This document shows positions 1 to 8,263 of a DNA stretch of 64,000 nt, one piece after another; within the stretch, counting starts at the first letter, position 1, and each line of letters starts with the position of its first letter. This DNA comes from Bacillota bacterium (lineage in GTDB: Bacteria; Bacillota; Clostridia; Christensenellales; Aristaeellaceae): positions 1-64,000 of the forward strand of contig JAEWSC010000026.1 in NCBI GenBank assembly GCA_023398575.1. Reading direction: 5' to 3'. The notes below the pieces were generated by a model. That model made no database searches. It worked only from the letters and a program-made list of their open reading frames with translations, and had not been told where the DNA came from. The translations under genes were made by a program, and so were the position numbers.

Positions 1-452
1 GTGCAAGTGCGTATGCCCTTTTGGGCTGCGTACTCTGTTACTTCGCGTATGTAAGGGGCCGCAGTGTGTATTACATCCCGGTAACTCTTGCATACGGCAC
101 CTAACTGCCTGGCGATATCATGCCGTACAAGCTTAGCACCAAGCAGAGACGCAATATCAATGCAACCCTTTAAGCGCTCTGCTTCCTTTCGAATATCGCC
201 TTCACTGCCCAAGATGAAATCTGCCGATACGGTATAGGCGCATATGGCAAGGCCAATATGACGGCAATGTTCATGCAAATCTGTGGCAAGCGCCTCAATC
301 GTGGTCTGTCCATTGCCATGTGTAAGCTCCAGGGGAATAAATTCAATGGCTTCAAAGCCTGTCTTTTTTGCCAGGTTACAAATGTCAAAATAGCTCGCCT
401 TGGTTTTTTCCATATAGCCAAGATAACTGTAGCTGGATACGGCAAGATGCAT
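1..452 (-). CDS. Sugar phosphate isomerase/epimerase, TIM barrel (partial)
   Basis: The minus strand is open from an ATG at 452 to the left edge, 150 codons, so the C-terminus lies outside the window. The start has a GGGAGGGG ribosome site a few bases upstream. The translation begins MHLAVSSYSYLGYMEKTK and continues with segments typical of the xylose-isomerase-like TIM-barrel family, such as GFEAIEFIPLEL near residue 33 and a later IDIASLLGAKLVR. Members isomerise or epimerise sugars, keto-sugars or inositol derivatives; the substrate cannot be read from sequence. It is the last visible gene of an operon with the dehydrogenase at 467-1525 and a second epimerase. The family call is fairly sure, the reaction is not. 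Confidence 0.8.
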   Translation of the reverse strand, partial: MHLAVSSYSYLGYMEKTKASYFDICNLAKKTGFEAIEFIPLELTHGNGQTTIEALATDLHEHCRHIGLAICAYTVSADFILGSEGDIRKEAERLKGCIDIASLLGAKLVRHDIARQLGAVCKSYRDVIHTAAPYIREVTEYAAQKGIRTC

Positions 453-466
453 TGAAACCCCTCCCA

Positions 467-1525
467 TTATAAAACCACTTCATGGCCGGTAGCCGCAGAT
501 TCATAAATAGCGTCCAAAATCTTCATAAGCATAACGCCATCCTCAGCAGGGCTTTGGCAAGGCGTGCCATGCAAAACGCAATCTACAAAGTGAGCGATTT
601 CGTTTTGGAACAGTCCATCAAAGCTGAGCGCCGTCTTCATAGGCAGCGTGACATCCGCCAAATAGCCGTTCAGCTCAGTATAGATTTCCAATTCCGGCTC
701 CAGTTTGGCCCCGGCTTTGGTACCAAATAGTTCTATCCGGCCTACGGGCTTTGCAATATTCAGTGAGAAGCTGGCCTCCACTGTCACTACAGTTCCATTA
801 TCATAGCGAATCATGGCGCTGGCCAGATCTTCCACATCGCAGATATCATGATCCGTTGCGCCGGCCGCCCGGTATCCCGGATCACTCTTTACATCTTTTC
901 GGTCAAACAGCTTTTGAAAGGTTGCTCCATAGACAGACACGGGCTTGGGATTTCCCATCAGATAGCGGGTTAGGTCGATGACATGCACGCCAAGATCAAT
1001 CAGTGGGCCACCGCCGGAGCGGGATTTGTCACCGAACCAGCCGCCAGGGTTGCCCTTGCGGCGAAGATAAGTGGCTTTCGCATAATAGATATCGCCGAAA
1101 GCGCCTTGGTTGATAAAATCCTTGAGTATAGCGCAGTCGTTGCCATAGCGTCGGACGAAGCCTATCATCAGCAGCTTGCCGTTATCCTGTGCAGCTTTGA
1201 GCATTGCCTGCGCATCTGCGGCATTGGTTGCCATGGGCTTTTCGCACAGCACATGCTTGCCGGCATTCAAGGCAGCGATGGCAAGAGGCGCATGGGCGGC
1301 GTTCCAGGCGCAGATGCTGACAGCTTGCACTTCCTTCAAGGCCAGCAAGTCATGTACATTGGTGAATAGACGGGTGACCTGAAAATCCTCGCCGCGTTTT
1401 TTCAAAAGTGCTTCATCCACATCACATAATGCGTAAAGCTCCACATCAGGGTGGTTTTTATAGGCATTCAAATGTTCCAGAGATATTGAACCGGTGCCAA
1501 TTACGCCTACATTCAATTTTTCCAT
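467..1525 (-). CDS. Gfo/Idh/MocA family NAD(P)-dependent oxidoreductase
   Basis: A 352-residue cytoplasmic oxidoreductase of the usual family length. The N-terminal Rossmann fold shows GVIGTGSIS at residues 7-15 for dinucleotide binding and the family EKP signature at 95-97 (CEKPM), whose lysine normally serves in catalysis. The C-terminal alpha/beta substrate domain contains GGGPLIDLGVHVIDLTRYLMG, where the histidine is the usual active-site residue. The family oxidises or reduces sugar hydroxyl/keto groups with NAD(P). It lies between two TIM-barrel epimerases in one operon, which suggests a short pathway in which a sugar is oxidised and then isomerised. The specific substrate is unknown. 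Confidence 0.92.
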   Translation of the reverse strand: MEKLNVGVIGTGSISLEHLNAYKNHPDVELYALCDVDEALLKKRGEDFQVTRLFTNVHDLLALKEVQAVSICAWNAAHAPLAIAALNAGKHVLCEKPMATNAADAQAMLKAAQDNGKLLMIGFVRRYGNDCAILKDFINQGAFGDIYYAKATYLRRKGNPGGWFGDKSRSGGGPLIDLGVHVIDLTRYLMGNPKPVSVYGATFQKLFDRKDVKSDPGYRAAGATDHDICDVEDLASAMIRYDNGTVVTVEASFSLNIAKPVGRIELFGTKAGAKLEPELEIYTELNGYLADVTLPMKTALSFDGLFQNEIAHFVDCVLHGTPCQSPAEDGVMLMKILDAIYESAATGHEVVL

Positions 1526-1537
1526 GGTATTACTCCT

Positions 1538-2380
1538 TTACGCCATCAAAGCCTTTAAAAAATGTACAGCGTTAGCAATGTCCGCATATGGATTATCGCC
1601 AACCTCCCGCTCAATGGTTAAAAAGCCGCGATAGCCGATAGCTTCAAGTGCTTTGAGCCAACCTTCAAAATTTACATGTCCTTTGCCCAATGGCATCTCC
1701 TCAAAGGAAGGAGAGGTAACGATGGGGGATTCCTCCACGCCATACACAGATTCAGGTTCACGGTAATAGTGGCGCACCCCGTCCTTTGCGTGGGTGTGGA
1801 CGATGTAGTCCTTGAGTGTATAGACCGCTTGTATAGGATCATCTCCCGTTACCATAACAAGGTTGGCAGGGTCAAAATTAACGGCGACCCCTTTGGAATG
1901 AAGCCCATCCAAAAAGCACTTCAGTGTAGCGGCCGTCTCCGGGCCGGTCTCTACGGCGAAATGTGCGTAGACGCTATCAGCATAGCGGCTTAATTCCCCA
2001 CAGGCATCCTGCATAATGCGGTAGCGGGGATGGTTTTCCTGCTGGGGAACCACACCGATATGGGTGGTAACGATATCAGTACCCAAATCCTTGGCCAGAT
2101 CCAGTATGCGCTTGGAGGCTTCCACCAACTGCGGGTTTTCCGACGGCCGGTGAAAACCCATGCCAAGATCACCGCACAAAGCGCTGATTACAAGGCCATT
2201 GTCTGAAACCTGTTGCTTAAACTCTCGGCGTGCATCAGGTGTCAGTACATCCGGAGATAGGTCACCCCGGGTGGCATAGACCTGTATGCCTTGTGCGCCG
2301 ACTTTTGCTGCGCTTTTCAGCGCTTGGGGAATTGGCTCACGAAATGAATCCAGCATAACGCCAATGGGAAATGATGCCAT
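1538..2380 (-). CDS. Sugar phosphate isomerase/epimerase, TIM barrel
   Basis: A 280-residue xylose-isomerase-like TIM-barrel protein. The ATG at 2380 was chosen because AAGGAGG (2388-2394) lies seven bases upstream; the frame extends 20 codons further without a better site. The start reads [13 protein letters not shown]. Segments fitting the metal-dependent active site are [27 protein letters not shown] and the C-terminal FLTIEREVG, which carry the acidic and histidine ligands used by IolE, hydroxypyruvate isomerase and related enzymes. It is the first gene of the operon, 12 bases before the dehydrogenase, and is probably transcribed from the promoter at 2441-2469. The substrate cannot be assigned. 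Confidence 0.88.
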   Translation of the reverse strand: MASFPIGVMLDSFREPIPQALKSAAKVGAQGIQVYATRGDLSPDVLTPDARREFKQQVSDNGLVISALCGDLGMGFHRPSENPQLVEASKRILDLAKDLGTDIVTTHIGVVPQQENHPRYRIMQDACGELSRYADSVYAHFAVETGPETAATLKCFLDGLHSKGVAVNFDPANLVMVTGDDPIQAVYTLKDYIVHTHAKDGVRHYYREPESVYGVEESPIVTSPSFEEMPLGKGHVNFEGWLKALEAIGYRGFLTIEREVGDNPYADIANAVHFLKALMA

Positions 2381-2440
2381 AGCATTGCCTCCTTGCGGTG
2401 GGTGTATACTTACATCCGTCTGACGATTTCTTCCTACCAT

Positions 2441-2469
2441 ACAATAGCAGTGTGATATCCCTCTGTCAA
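2441..2469 (-). promoter_or_regulatory. Sigma-A promoter of the epimerase/dehydrogenase operon
   Basis: On the minus strand TTGACA (2469-2464) is followed after 17 bases by TATTGT (2446-2441). A perfect -35, ideal spacing and a good -10 place the transcript start near 2434, about 55 bases before the epimerase start at 2380. Confidence 0.75.
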
Positions 2470-2500
2470 GCCAGGCGTGTAATACATCTTCTGATTTATG

Positions 2501-2532
2501 TTGATGTACACCAGGATGATTTATGGTAAAAT
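2501..2532 (+). promoter_or_regulatory. Candidate promoter of the HAD hydrolase gene
   Basis: An extended -10 element (TGG then TAAAAT, 2524-2532) lies about 150 bases before the hydrolase start. A TTGATG at 2501 is a poor -35 because the spacing is about 20 bases. It is divergent from the operon promoter at 2441-2469. Moderate to low certainty. Confidence 0.35.
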
Positions 2533-2681
2533 ATCAATAGAATTCGTTTCATTACCAGTTGGACAAGGCATATATTACATGATACAAGTTTCCGCTGCAC
2601 AAGGATGCATGCGTGTGAAATGGTAAAGTGCTGATGGACATGCAGATAATCTGCTGCTGGCTGGATGCAAAAGGAGAATGT

Positions 2682-3530
2682 ATGGATACCAAAAAACCGG
2701 TTATAGCCTTAATGTATGATTTTGACAAAACACTATGCACAACTGATATGCAGGACTATTCCTTTATTCCTGGATTAGGCCTTTCCCCCAATGCGTTTTG
2801 GAATATGTCCCGCAATATGGCGGAACAAAATCACATGGACAGAATACTGGCTTATATGTATCTGATGGTGACAAAGGCAAGGGAAAAAAATCAACCCATA
2901 CGCAAGGATGATTTGGTTCGCCTAGGCAGTGATATAGAACTTTATCCCGGCGTGGTAGATTGGTTTGAAAGGATTAACACCTATGCACAGAACCAAGGGG
3001 CAATTGTGCAGCATTACATCATATCTTCCGGCCTGAAGGAAATTATTCAAGGGTCGGTAGTATCAAGGTTTTTTCAAGAGATATTTGCATGCTCCTTCCA
3101 TTATAATGAAGAAGGAATGGCAGACTGGCCGGCTGTTACGGTCAACTATACGACAAAAACGCAATTCCTCTTTCGTATCAATAAGAATGTAGTAGACATT
3201 TCACATGATGTAGAGCTAAATCAGTACATCCCTGAGGAAGACAGACCGGTACCCTTTAAGAATATGATCTACTTTGGTGATGGATTGACGGATGTGCCAT
3301 GCATGAAGTTGGTTAAAAACAATGGCGGTGTATCGGTCGCTGTTTACACAGAAAAGAAAAAGGCAGATGAACTGCTGCGGGATCGACGTGTCAATTTTAT
3401 TGCACCAGCAAATTATGAAAAAGACGGAGAGTTGGATTTGTTAATAAAAAAAGTAATCAGCGGCATGGCCGGTGCTGACCGTCTTGCCAAAATCAGCCGT
3501 GCACAATATTTGGATGCTATTAAGTCGTAA
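2682..3530 (+). CDS. HAD-superfamily phosphatase-like hydrolase
   Basis: A 282-residue protein. The ATG at 2682 has AAGGAGA four bases upstream and gives MDTKKPVIALMYDFDKTL. HAD motif I is DFDKTL (nucleophile and general-acid aspartates), motif II is the serine in HYIISSG near the middle, and motif IV is YFGDGLTDVPCM with the magnesium-binding aspartates. No signal peptide or membrane segment is seen, so it should be a cytoplasmic phosphohydrolase; the layout resembles HAD members that act on small phosphate esters. The gene stands alone, separated from the flagellar operon by about 860 bases. The substrate is unknown. Confidence 0.85.
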   Translation: MDTKKPVIALMYDFDKTLCTTDMQDYSFIPGLGLSPNAFWNMSRNMAEQNHMDRILAYMYLMVTKAREKNQPIRKDDLVRLGSDIELYPGVVDWFERINTYAQNQGAIVQHYIISSGLKEIIQGSVVSRFFQEIFACSFHYNEEGMADWPAVTVNYTTKTQFLFRINKNVVDISHDVELNQYIPEEDRPVPFKNMIYFGDGLTDVPCMKLVKNNGGVSVAVYTEKKKADELLRDRRVNFIAPANYEKDGELDLLIKKVISGMAGADRLAKISRAQYLDAIKS

Positions 3531-3904
3531 GGACAATTTTTGCTTTGTTACATTCAGTGCGTATCAGGCGCATTATACTGCAAGATAAGTGAAAAAATGT
3601 ATAGCGTTTGTCGAACTATGAATAAATATGCATGAACATGATCGCAAAAATGAACAGCTGATATACTTTGCCACAATATGTTGTACATGGCGTAGAACAA
3701 CGAAGAATTGGATGCAGTAAAGATGCAGGAGCCAGCAAAAATCTTGAGCTTGTAGAGTAGAATGATCATGCAATTTGTGTATTATTCTCGCGAACACAAT
3801 ATATGGTATTATATCGATCAGGGTCGGCACTGTATATTGTAGATGTGCACGGTGCGCAAAGGCAATTATTTGTAACGATATGGTTAAATATCTAAAATAG
3901 TCTG
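3531..3904. other. Gene-free AT-rich intergenic stretch
   Basis: About 375 bases between the hydrolase stop and the next terminator. Short minus-strand frames here (3554-3769, 3573-3830) have atypical, Cys/Phe/His-rich translations and no convincing ribosome site, so I do not call genes. An untranslated 3' region or a small RNA ending at the terminator 3914-3965 is possible, but no clear promoter was recognised. Confidence 0.4.
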
Positions 3905-3965
3905 AAAAAAATTAACAGACGTAGCGCAGTTTTAGCATATTTGCGCCTCGTCTGTTTCTTTTTCC
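3905..3965. terminator. Strong, probably bidirectional intrinsic terminator
   Basis: AACAGACG (3914-3921) pairs with CGTCTGTT (3949-3956), and GCGCA (3924-3928) continues the stem with TGCGC (3942-3946). On the plus strand the stem runs into TCTTTTT; on the minus strand it is followed by a run of T from 3912-3905. It isolates the flagellar promoter from the HAD gene. Confidence 0.8.
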
Positions 3966-4048
3966 ATTGCGATTATTAATATATCGTCTCAATTCGACAA
4001 AAGTTTAGCTCTATTTAAGAAAAAAGATGAAATTTATCAAAAAGAGTA

Positions 4049-4076
4049 TTGACAGTATAAAGCGGGATGGTATACT
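4049..4076 (+). promoter_or_regulatory. Sigma-A promoter of the flagellar (flgB) operon
   Basis: TTGACA (4049-4054) and TATACT (4071-4076) are separated by 16 bases, close to consensus. Transcription should begin near 4083, giving a leader of about 310 bases before flgB that carries the c-di-GMP riboswitch. No sigma-28 element was seen here, so the operon looks vegetatively transcribed and controlled downstream of initiation. Confidence 0.8.
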
Positions 4077-4221
4077 TAGGATGCTTAGCAATACATGTAA
4101 ATGTATATCGCATAGCGGACCTACATGCGGCGGTTAACGGTCCGAACGACTGTGAGCTTGTAAATGTCAGCCACAAAGAGCCTCATGACGGAGATTAGCC
4201 ATCCGCCCAAAGAATGGTAAT

Positions 4222-4320
4222 GAAATATCGAACGAAATGGCAAACTTACCGAACAAGAAAGGTAAGGACGCAAAGCTACAGGGTCTGAAATGACAGCCAG
4301 CTACCGAAAGGGTATTTTTT
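4222..4320 (+). ncRNA. c-di-GMP-I (GEMM-I) riboswitch in the flagellar leader
   Basis: The conserved GEMM-I elements occur in order: GGCAAA (4239-4244); a hairpin CTTACC/GGTAAG (4245-4250 with 4261-4266); the hallmark GGACGCAAAGC (4266-4276); a second irregular stem (about 4280-4298); and the closing AGCTACCG (4299-4306). Members of this class bind cyclic di-GMP and often precede flagellar genes, as before flgB of Clostridioides difficile. A short stem TACC/GGTA followed by TTTTTT (4302-4320) could be the terminator of the expression platform, which would make it an OFF switch, but that part is inference. Element recognition is strong; the direction of control is not proven. Confidence 0.88.
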
Positions 4321-4396
4321 GTTGCCCAAAATTCGTGAAAAGTATTAATAATGGTAAAATTTCTGCCAAATGGTTGGGTTTGTAGGAGGGGATTGT

Positions 4397-4786
4397 GTGG
4401 CCAGTGTACTGAACAGCACGAGCATGGCGCTTTTGGAAAAAAGTCTTGACGCTGTGTGGCAAAGGCAGCAGGTGATTGCCAATAACATCGCAAACGCCGC
4501 CACGCCCGGCTACAAAAGCCAGCATTTGGAGTTTGAAACGCTGCTGGAAAGAAAGCTGGAAGCATCCGGTGATGATGAAGATTCCGCGATACGGGCCATC
4601 GGGCAGGTAAAGCCCAGGGTTGTCCGTGATGAAAATACCTCAGCCATGGAAGATGGTAATAATGTGGATTTGGATCATGAGAACATCGAAATGGCAAGAG
4701 CGCAGATGCAGTATAGTTATCTTACCAACTCTATCAGCGCGCAGATAAAGCGGCTGAAATACGTGGTTAGTGAGGGGCGTGGTTGA
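4397..4786 (+). CDS. flgB: Flagellar basal-body rod protein FlgB
   Basis: A 129-residue proximal rod subunit, exported by the flagellar type III system. The GTG at 4397 is chosen because AGGAGGGG (4384-4391) lies five bases upstream; an ATG at 4370 would precede the ribosome site. The rod-protein N-terminal signature VIANNIANAATPGYK is present, and the C-terminus carries the helical coiled segment (EMARAQMQYSYLTNSISAQ) used for rod packing. It is the first gene of the long flagellar operon, directly under the c-di-GMP riboswitch. The flgB-flgC-fliE order is as in other Firmicutes. Confidence 0.95.
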   Translation: MASVLNSTSMALLEKSLDAVWQRQQVIANNIANAATPGYKSQHLEFETLLERKLEASGDDEDSAIRAIGQVKPRVVRDENTSAMEDGNNVDLDHENIEMARAQMQYSYLTNSISAQIKRLKYVVSEGRG

Positions 4787-4788
4787 TC

Positions 4789-5229
4789 ATGGGCTTTCTG
4801 GATTCTTTGAATATCAGCGGCTCGGGCTTGACAGCGCAGAAGCTGCGAATGCAGACTGTTGCGCAGAACCTAGCCAACGCCAGCACAACCAGAACGGAAG
4901 ATGGCGGACCCTACAGACGGAAGCTGGTCGTTCTTTCAGAACGGGATGGTTTCAACTCCTTTTCTGACGAACTAAGCACATCCGTTTCTAGAAGAATCGG
5001 CAAAGGCGTAGAAGCGACTTCCATTGTCGATGATGCAGACGACTTCAAGGTGGAGTATGATCCGGCGCATCCGGATGCCGATGAAGAAGGCTATGTGAGA
5101 CTGCCAAATGTGAACACAGTGGAGGAAACAGTGGATATTATGTCCGCCTCCCGGTTGTATGAAGCAAATGTGACGGCCTTTAACGCCATGAAAGAAATGG
5201 CTGCCAAGGCTCTGGAAATTGGCAGATAA
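4789..5229 (+). CDS. flgC: Flagellar basal-body rod protein FlgC
   Basis: A 146-residue rod protein starting MGFLDSLNISGSGLTAQ, with the rod motif TVAQNLANASTTR at about 25-37 and the conserved C-terminus (VNTVEETVDIMSASRLYEANVTAFNAMK) common to rod and hook proteins. The ATG at 4789 gives the usual FlgC N-terminus; a TTG at 4783, two codons upstream and overlapping the flgB stop, sits better spaced from AGGGG (4773-4777) and is an alternative. It follows flgB without a gap and should assemble in the proximal rod above FliE. Confidence 0.95.
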   Translation: MGFLDSLNISGSGLTAQKLRMQTVAQNLANASTTRTEDGGPYRRKLVVLSERDGFNSFSDELSTSVSRRIGKGVEATSIVDDADDFKVEYDPAHPDADEEGYVRLPNVNTVEETVDIMSASRLYEANVTAFNAMKEMAAKALEIGR

Positions 5230-5278
5230 GCGGCACAGGCACTAAATCGAACACATCAATAGAAGCGGGGGAACACGC

Positions 5279-5581
5279 ATGGCAGTCGAATCGGTAAAAT
5301 TGGCGCAATACATCGCGAGTCTGAACAAGCCATCCAATGTGGCGAATGTATCGGAAAACATTGAGCCATTTGAGGATCTGTTGCGAAATGCTGTTTCTCA
5401 AACGCTTCAAACAGACGCTGCGACAAAATTTGACGCGGTGAAACTGGCGACCGGCGTCAGCGACACGCCTCATAACATCACCATTAACTCTGCCAAGGCA
5501 GACTTGGCTGTGCAGATGCTGGTATCCGTCAGGAACAAGGCATTGGAAGCGTATAACGAGGTCATGCGGGTAACGCTCTAA
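5279..5581 (+). CDS. fliE: Flagellar hook-basal body protein FliE
   Basis: A 100-residue protein of normal FliE length. The C-terminal half (AKADLAVQMLVSVRNKALEAYNEVMRVTL) matches the FliE signature in which MLVSVRNK and AYNEVMRM-type residues are conserved. FliE joins the MS ring (FliF) to the rod and opens the export gate toward FlgB. The start ATG at 5279 follows a GGGGGAAC region (5268-5275). It lies between flgC and fliF in the standard order. Confidence 0.95.
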   Translation: MAVESVKLAQYIASLNKPSNVANVSENIEPFEDLLRNAVSQTLQTDAATKFDAVKLATGVSDTPHNITINSAKADLAVQMLVSVRNKALEAYNEVMRVTL

Positions 5582-5629
5582 AGATGTTCATAACGGCGCA
5601 AAAGAAAAATGTAAGATTCGAGGGGAAGC

Positions 5630-7249
5630 ATGGATCTTTCAATATCGAACCTGCTAAAAAGCATACAGGGATTCTTGGCGAAGCTGAGCAAGGGTAAAAA
5701 GATAGCCCTTGCCGCTTTGCTTGTTTCTGTTTTGGCGGGCTCGATGATCCTTGCCAATGTTCTGGAGAACGCAGGCTATACGGTGCTGTACAGGGGCTTA
5801 TCCGCCACTGAAAGCGTAGAAATCGTAAATATGCTCGATGACATGGGAACTACGTATAAGCTGCTGGATGATGGAACGATTCAGGTGCCTAAAAGCAGTG
5901 TGGCCATGTTGAAAATGCAATTGGCAGCGGAGGGATTTCCCAAAAGCACACTGGGATATGACCTCTTTACAAACCAGGCAAACATGATGACTACTGACTA
6001 CGAGAAGAGACAATATCTCATTTTTCAGCTGCAGGACAGGCTTCAGGAATCGCTGCGGACCTTGACAGGCGTGAAAAATGCGATTGTCACTTTAAGCGTA
6101 CCGGATGACAACTCTTTCGTTCTCAAAGAGGATAAGCCACAGGCGTCAGCGTCTGTGGTTTTGGACGTGTATTCCCAAGAAGCTTTGTCCGACAAGCAAA
6201 TCAGAGGCATCGAAGCCCTGGTGGCCAAAAGCGTACCGGGCCTATTGCCTGAGAATGTGGCCATTGTAGACATTACCGGAGTTGTGCTCAATGAAAAAAA
6301 GGATGAACTGGGCGGCCAGGCACTAACACAAATAGATGCCATCAAGCAAATCAACGATTATTACAAAGAAAAGATTTCCCGCTTTTTAGAGCCTGTTTTC
6401 GGGACAGATGGCATGAGCGTCTCTGTTAGCGTGCAGGTCGATTTTCAGGCAAAGACATCTGAAAAAACAACCTATACGCCCGTGGTTGGTGACAAGGGCA
6501 TTCTCGCCAGGGAAGAATTTGACAGGCAGAGCATCAATGGCGGCGTTGTGCAGAATTCATCTGTGGGCACAGATGCCAACACTGGCGTACCCACCTACAC
6601 ACAAAACGATGGCGATGCAGATAACCAGAGCGCAAGTGAAAGTGGCAGCAACGATTATCTGGTAAACAAATTGATAGAAGGAATAGAAGATAAAGGCGGC
6701 CATATTACAGATATTTCTGTCGCTGTTATGATCAACAAGACCTATCTGTCGGATGAAGAAATTCAAAAGTACAAGGACATGGTAGCGTATGGTGCAGGCG
6801 TTTCAGCCGAAAAAGTGGTCATCACGTATGCGGAGTTTGCACCCAAGCCCGAAATTATTTTCCCGCAGGAGCCAGCCTTACAAGTCGATACCGTGATGAT
6901 CGTAGCCGGAGGCGCATTATTCCTGCTCTTGGCGGTAGCTGTTATCCTGATACTGCGGCTTGGACGTAAGAAACGGAAAGTGCCTCAGCGTGCAGGAGCC
7001 CAGGCCTCCCAGCAGCGCGGCGGACAAGCAGCACAACAGCGCGGTGCACAGCCTGCAGGCCAGCGCCAACCTGGAAGACCTCAGGGCCTTCATACGAATG
7101 AGCAGGAGGAAGATGCCGCGCCGGGTGAAATTGTTCTCACTGAGACCAGGGGTCAGGGTATCAAGCGGCAAGTCCGCGAGTTTGCGACAGCCAATCCTGA
7201 GATTGTCGCTCAGCTGATCAGAACCTGGATGAAGGAGGATGAAAAGTAA
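5630..7249 (+). CDS. fliF: Flagellar MS-ring protein FliF
   Basis: A 539-residue membrane protein of normal FliF length, with transmembrane segments near residues 25-45 and 425-450 flanking the large ring-building domain. YscJ/FliF features include YTVLYRGLSATESVEIVNMLDDMG and SVPGLLPENVAIVDITG. The cytoplasmic C-terminus after a Gln/Arg-rich low-complexity stretch (about 455-495) ends in REFATANPEIVAQLIRTWMKEDEK, the FliG-binding tail. It forms the base of the motor in the cytoplasmic membrane. The stop codon touches the fliG start. Confidence 0.97.
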   Translation: MDLSISNLLKSIQGFLAKLSKGKKIALAALLVSVLAGSMILANVLENAGYTVLYRGLSATESVEIVNMLDDMGTTYKLLDDGTIQVPKSSVAMLKMQLAAEGFPKSTLGYDLFTNQANMMTTDYEKRQYLIFQLQDRLQESLRTLTGVKNAIVTLSVPDDNSFVLKEDKPQASASVVLDVYSQEALSDKQIRGIEALVAKSVPGLLPENVAIVDITGVVLNEKKDELGGQALTQIDAIKQINDYYKEKISRFLEPVFGTDGMSVSVSVQVDFQAKTSEKTTYTPVVGDKGILAREEFDRQSINGGVVQNSSVGTDANTGVPTYTQNDGDADNQSASESGSNDYLVNKLIEGIEDKGGHITDISVAVMINKTYLSDEEIQKYKDMVAYGAGVSAEKVVITYAEFAPKPEIIFPQEPALQVDTVMIVAGGALFLLLAVAVILILRLGRKKRKVPQRAGAQASQQRGGQAAQQRGAQPAGQRQPGRPQGLHTNEQEEDAAPGEIVLTETRGQGIKRQVREFATANPEIVAQLIRTWMKEDEK

Positions 7250-8263
7250 ATGAAGCAAAAAGGCCGTAGCAACGAGAACGCCAGAAAGGCGGCAACAGTT
7301 GTGCTATCCCTGGGTGTCGAACAGGCATCCAGGGTATATAAGTATCTAAAGCCGGATGAAATTGAGCAGATCACAATACAGATTGCGACCTTGGAAAACC
7401 TTTCTCCTGAATCGGTTGATAACACGATGGAGGAATTTTACAATCTGTGTATGGCGCAAAAGTATATCACCGAGGGTGGTATCGAGTATGCCAAGGCCAT
7501 TTTGGAAAAAGCCATGGGGTCGAGCAGCGCCGCGTCTGTTATTGAGAGAATTACCAGATCATTGCAGACAAAAGCATTCAGCTTTTTGGATAAAGCAGAT
7601 CCAAAGCATTTGCTGAGCCTGATACAGAACGAGCATCCGCAAACCATAGCATTGATTCTTTCCTATTGTACTACAGAGCAATCCTCTGAAATTATCAGCG
7701 AGCTTCCTAGTGAGGTGCAATTAGATGTGGTGGAGCGCATTGCCATGATGGACAGAACATCACCTGAGGCAGTGCGCGACGTTGAGCGGATGATTGAGCA
7801 AAAGCTGTCCATGAGCGAGTCCATTGGCTTTGCAGAAATCGGTGGCACGAAGTATATCGCAGGCGTGCTGAACATGGTGGACCGCAGCGCGGAAAGATAC
7901 ATTATGGAAGAACTCTCCAAACGCGATCCCCAATTGGCTGAAGAAATCCGCAACCGCATGTTTGTGTTCGAGGATATCGCGACCTTGGATTCGATTTATA
8001 TACAGCGCTTCCTGCAGGATGTCAATGCCAATGATCTGCTGATCGCCATGAAGGGTTGTTCCAAGGAAATCACCGATATCTTTTACGCCAATATGTCCGT
8101 TCGCCTCAAAACCACGCTGGAGGAAGAAGCAGGCTATCTGCATGGCGTAAGGTTGTCCGCGGTAGAAGAGGCGCAGCAGAAGCTGGTCGCACAAATCAGA
8201 CGGTTGGAGGAAGCGGGCGAGGTCGTCATTGATAGGGGCCGAAAGGATGAGATGATTGGCTAA
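7250..8263 (+). CDS. fliG: Flagellar motor switch protein FliG
   Basis: A 337-residue rotor protein. The N-terminal domain binds FliF, the middle domain carries the EHPQT motif (NEHPQTIALIL), which contacts FliM, and the C-terminal domain holds the charged torque helix facing MotA (RDVNANDLL-type region and KTTLEEEA). It starts at the base after the fliF stop and overlaps the fliH TTG start by eight bases, indicating translational coupling. Full length, no anomaly. Confidence 0.97.
   Translation: MKQKGRSNENARKAATVVLSLGVEQASRVYKYLKPDEIEQITIQIATLENLSPESVDNTMEEFYNLCMAQKYITEGGIEYAKAILEKAMGSSSAASVIERITRSLQTKAFSFLDKADPKHLLSLIQNEHPQTIALILSYCTTEQSSEIISELPSEVQLDVVERIAMMDRTSPEAVRDVERMIEQKLSMSESIGFAEIGGTKYIAGVLNMVDRSAERYIMEELSKRDPQLAEEIRNRMFVFEDIATLDSIYIQRFLQDVNANDLLIAMKGCSKEITDIFYANMSVRLKTTLEEEAGYLHGVRLSAVEEAQQKLVAQIRRLEEAGEVVIDRGRKDEMIG

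Noticed and set aside
3573..3830. 85-residue minus-strand frame after the HAD gene
   Set aside because: Composition rich in Cys, Phe and His with no family features and no ribosome site.
3835..3880. Second GEMM riboswitch (GTGCGCAAAGGCA near 3850)
   Set aside because: It resembles the CGCAAAG block by chance; the partner GCAAA block, stems and closing TACCG element are absent.
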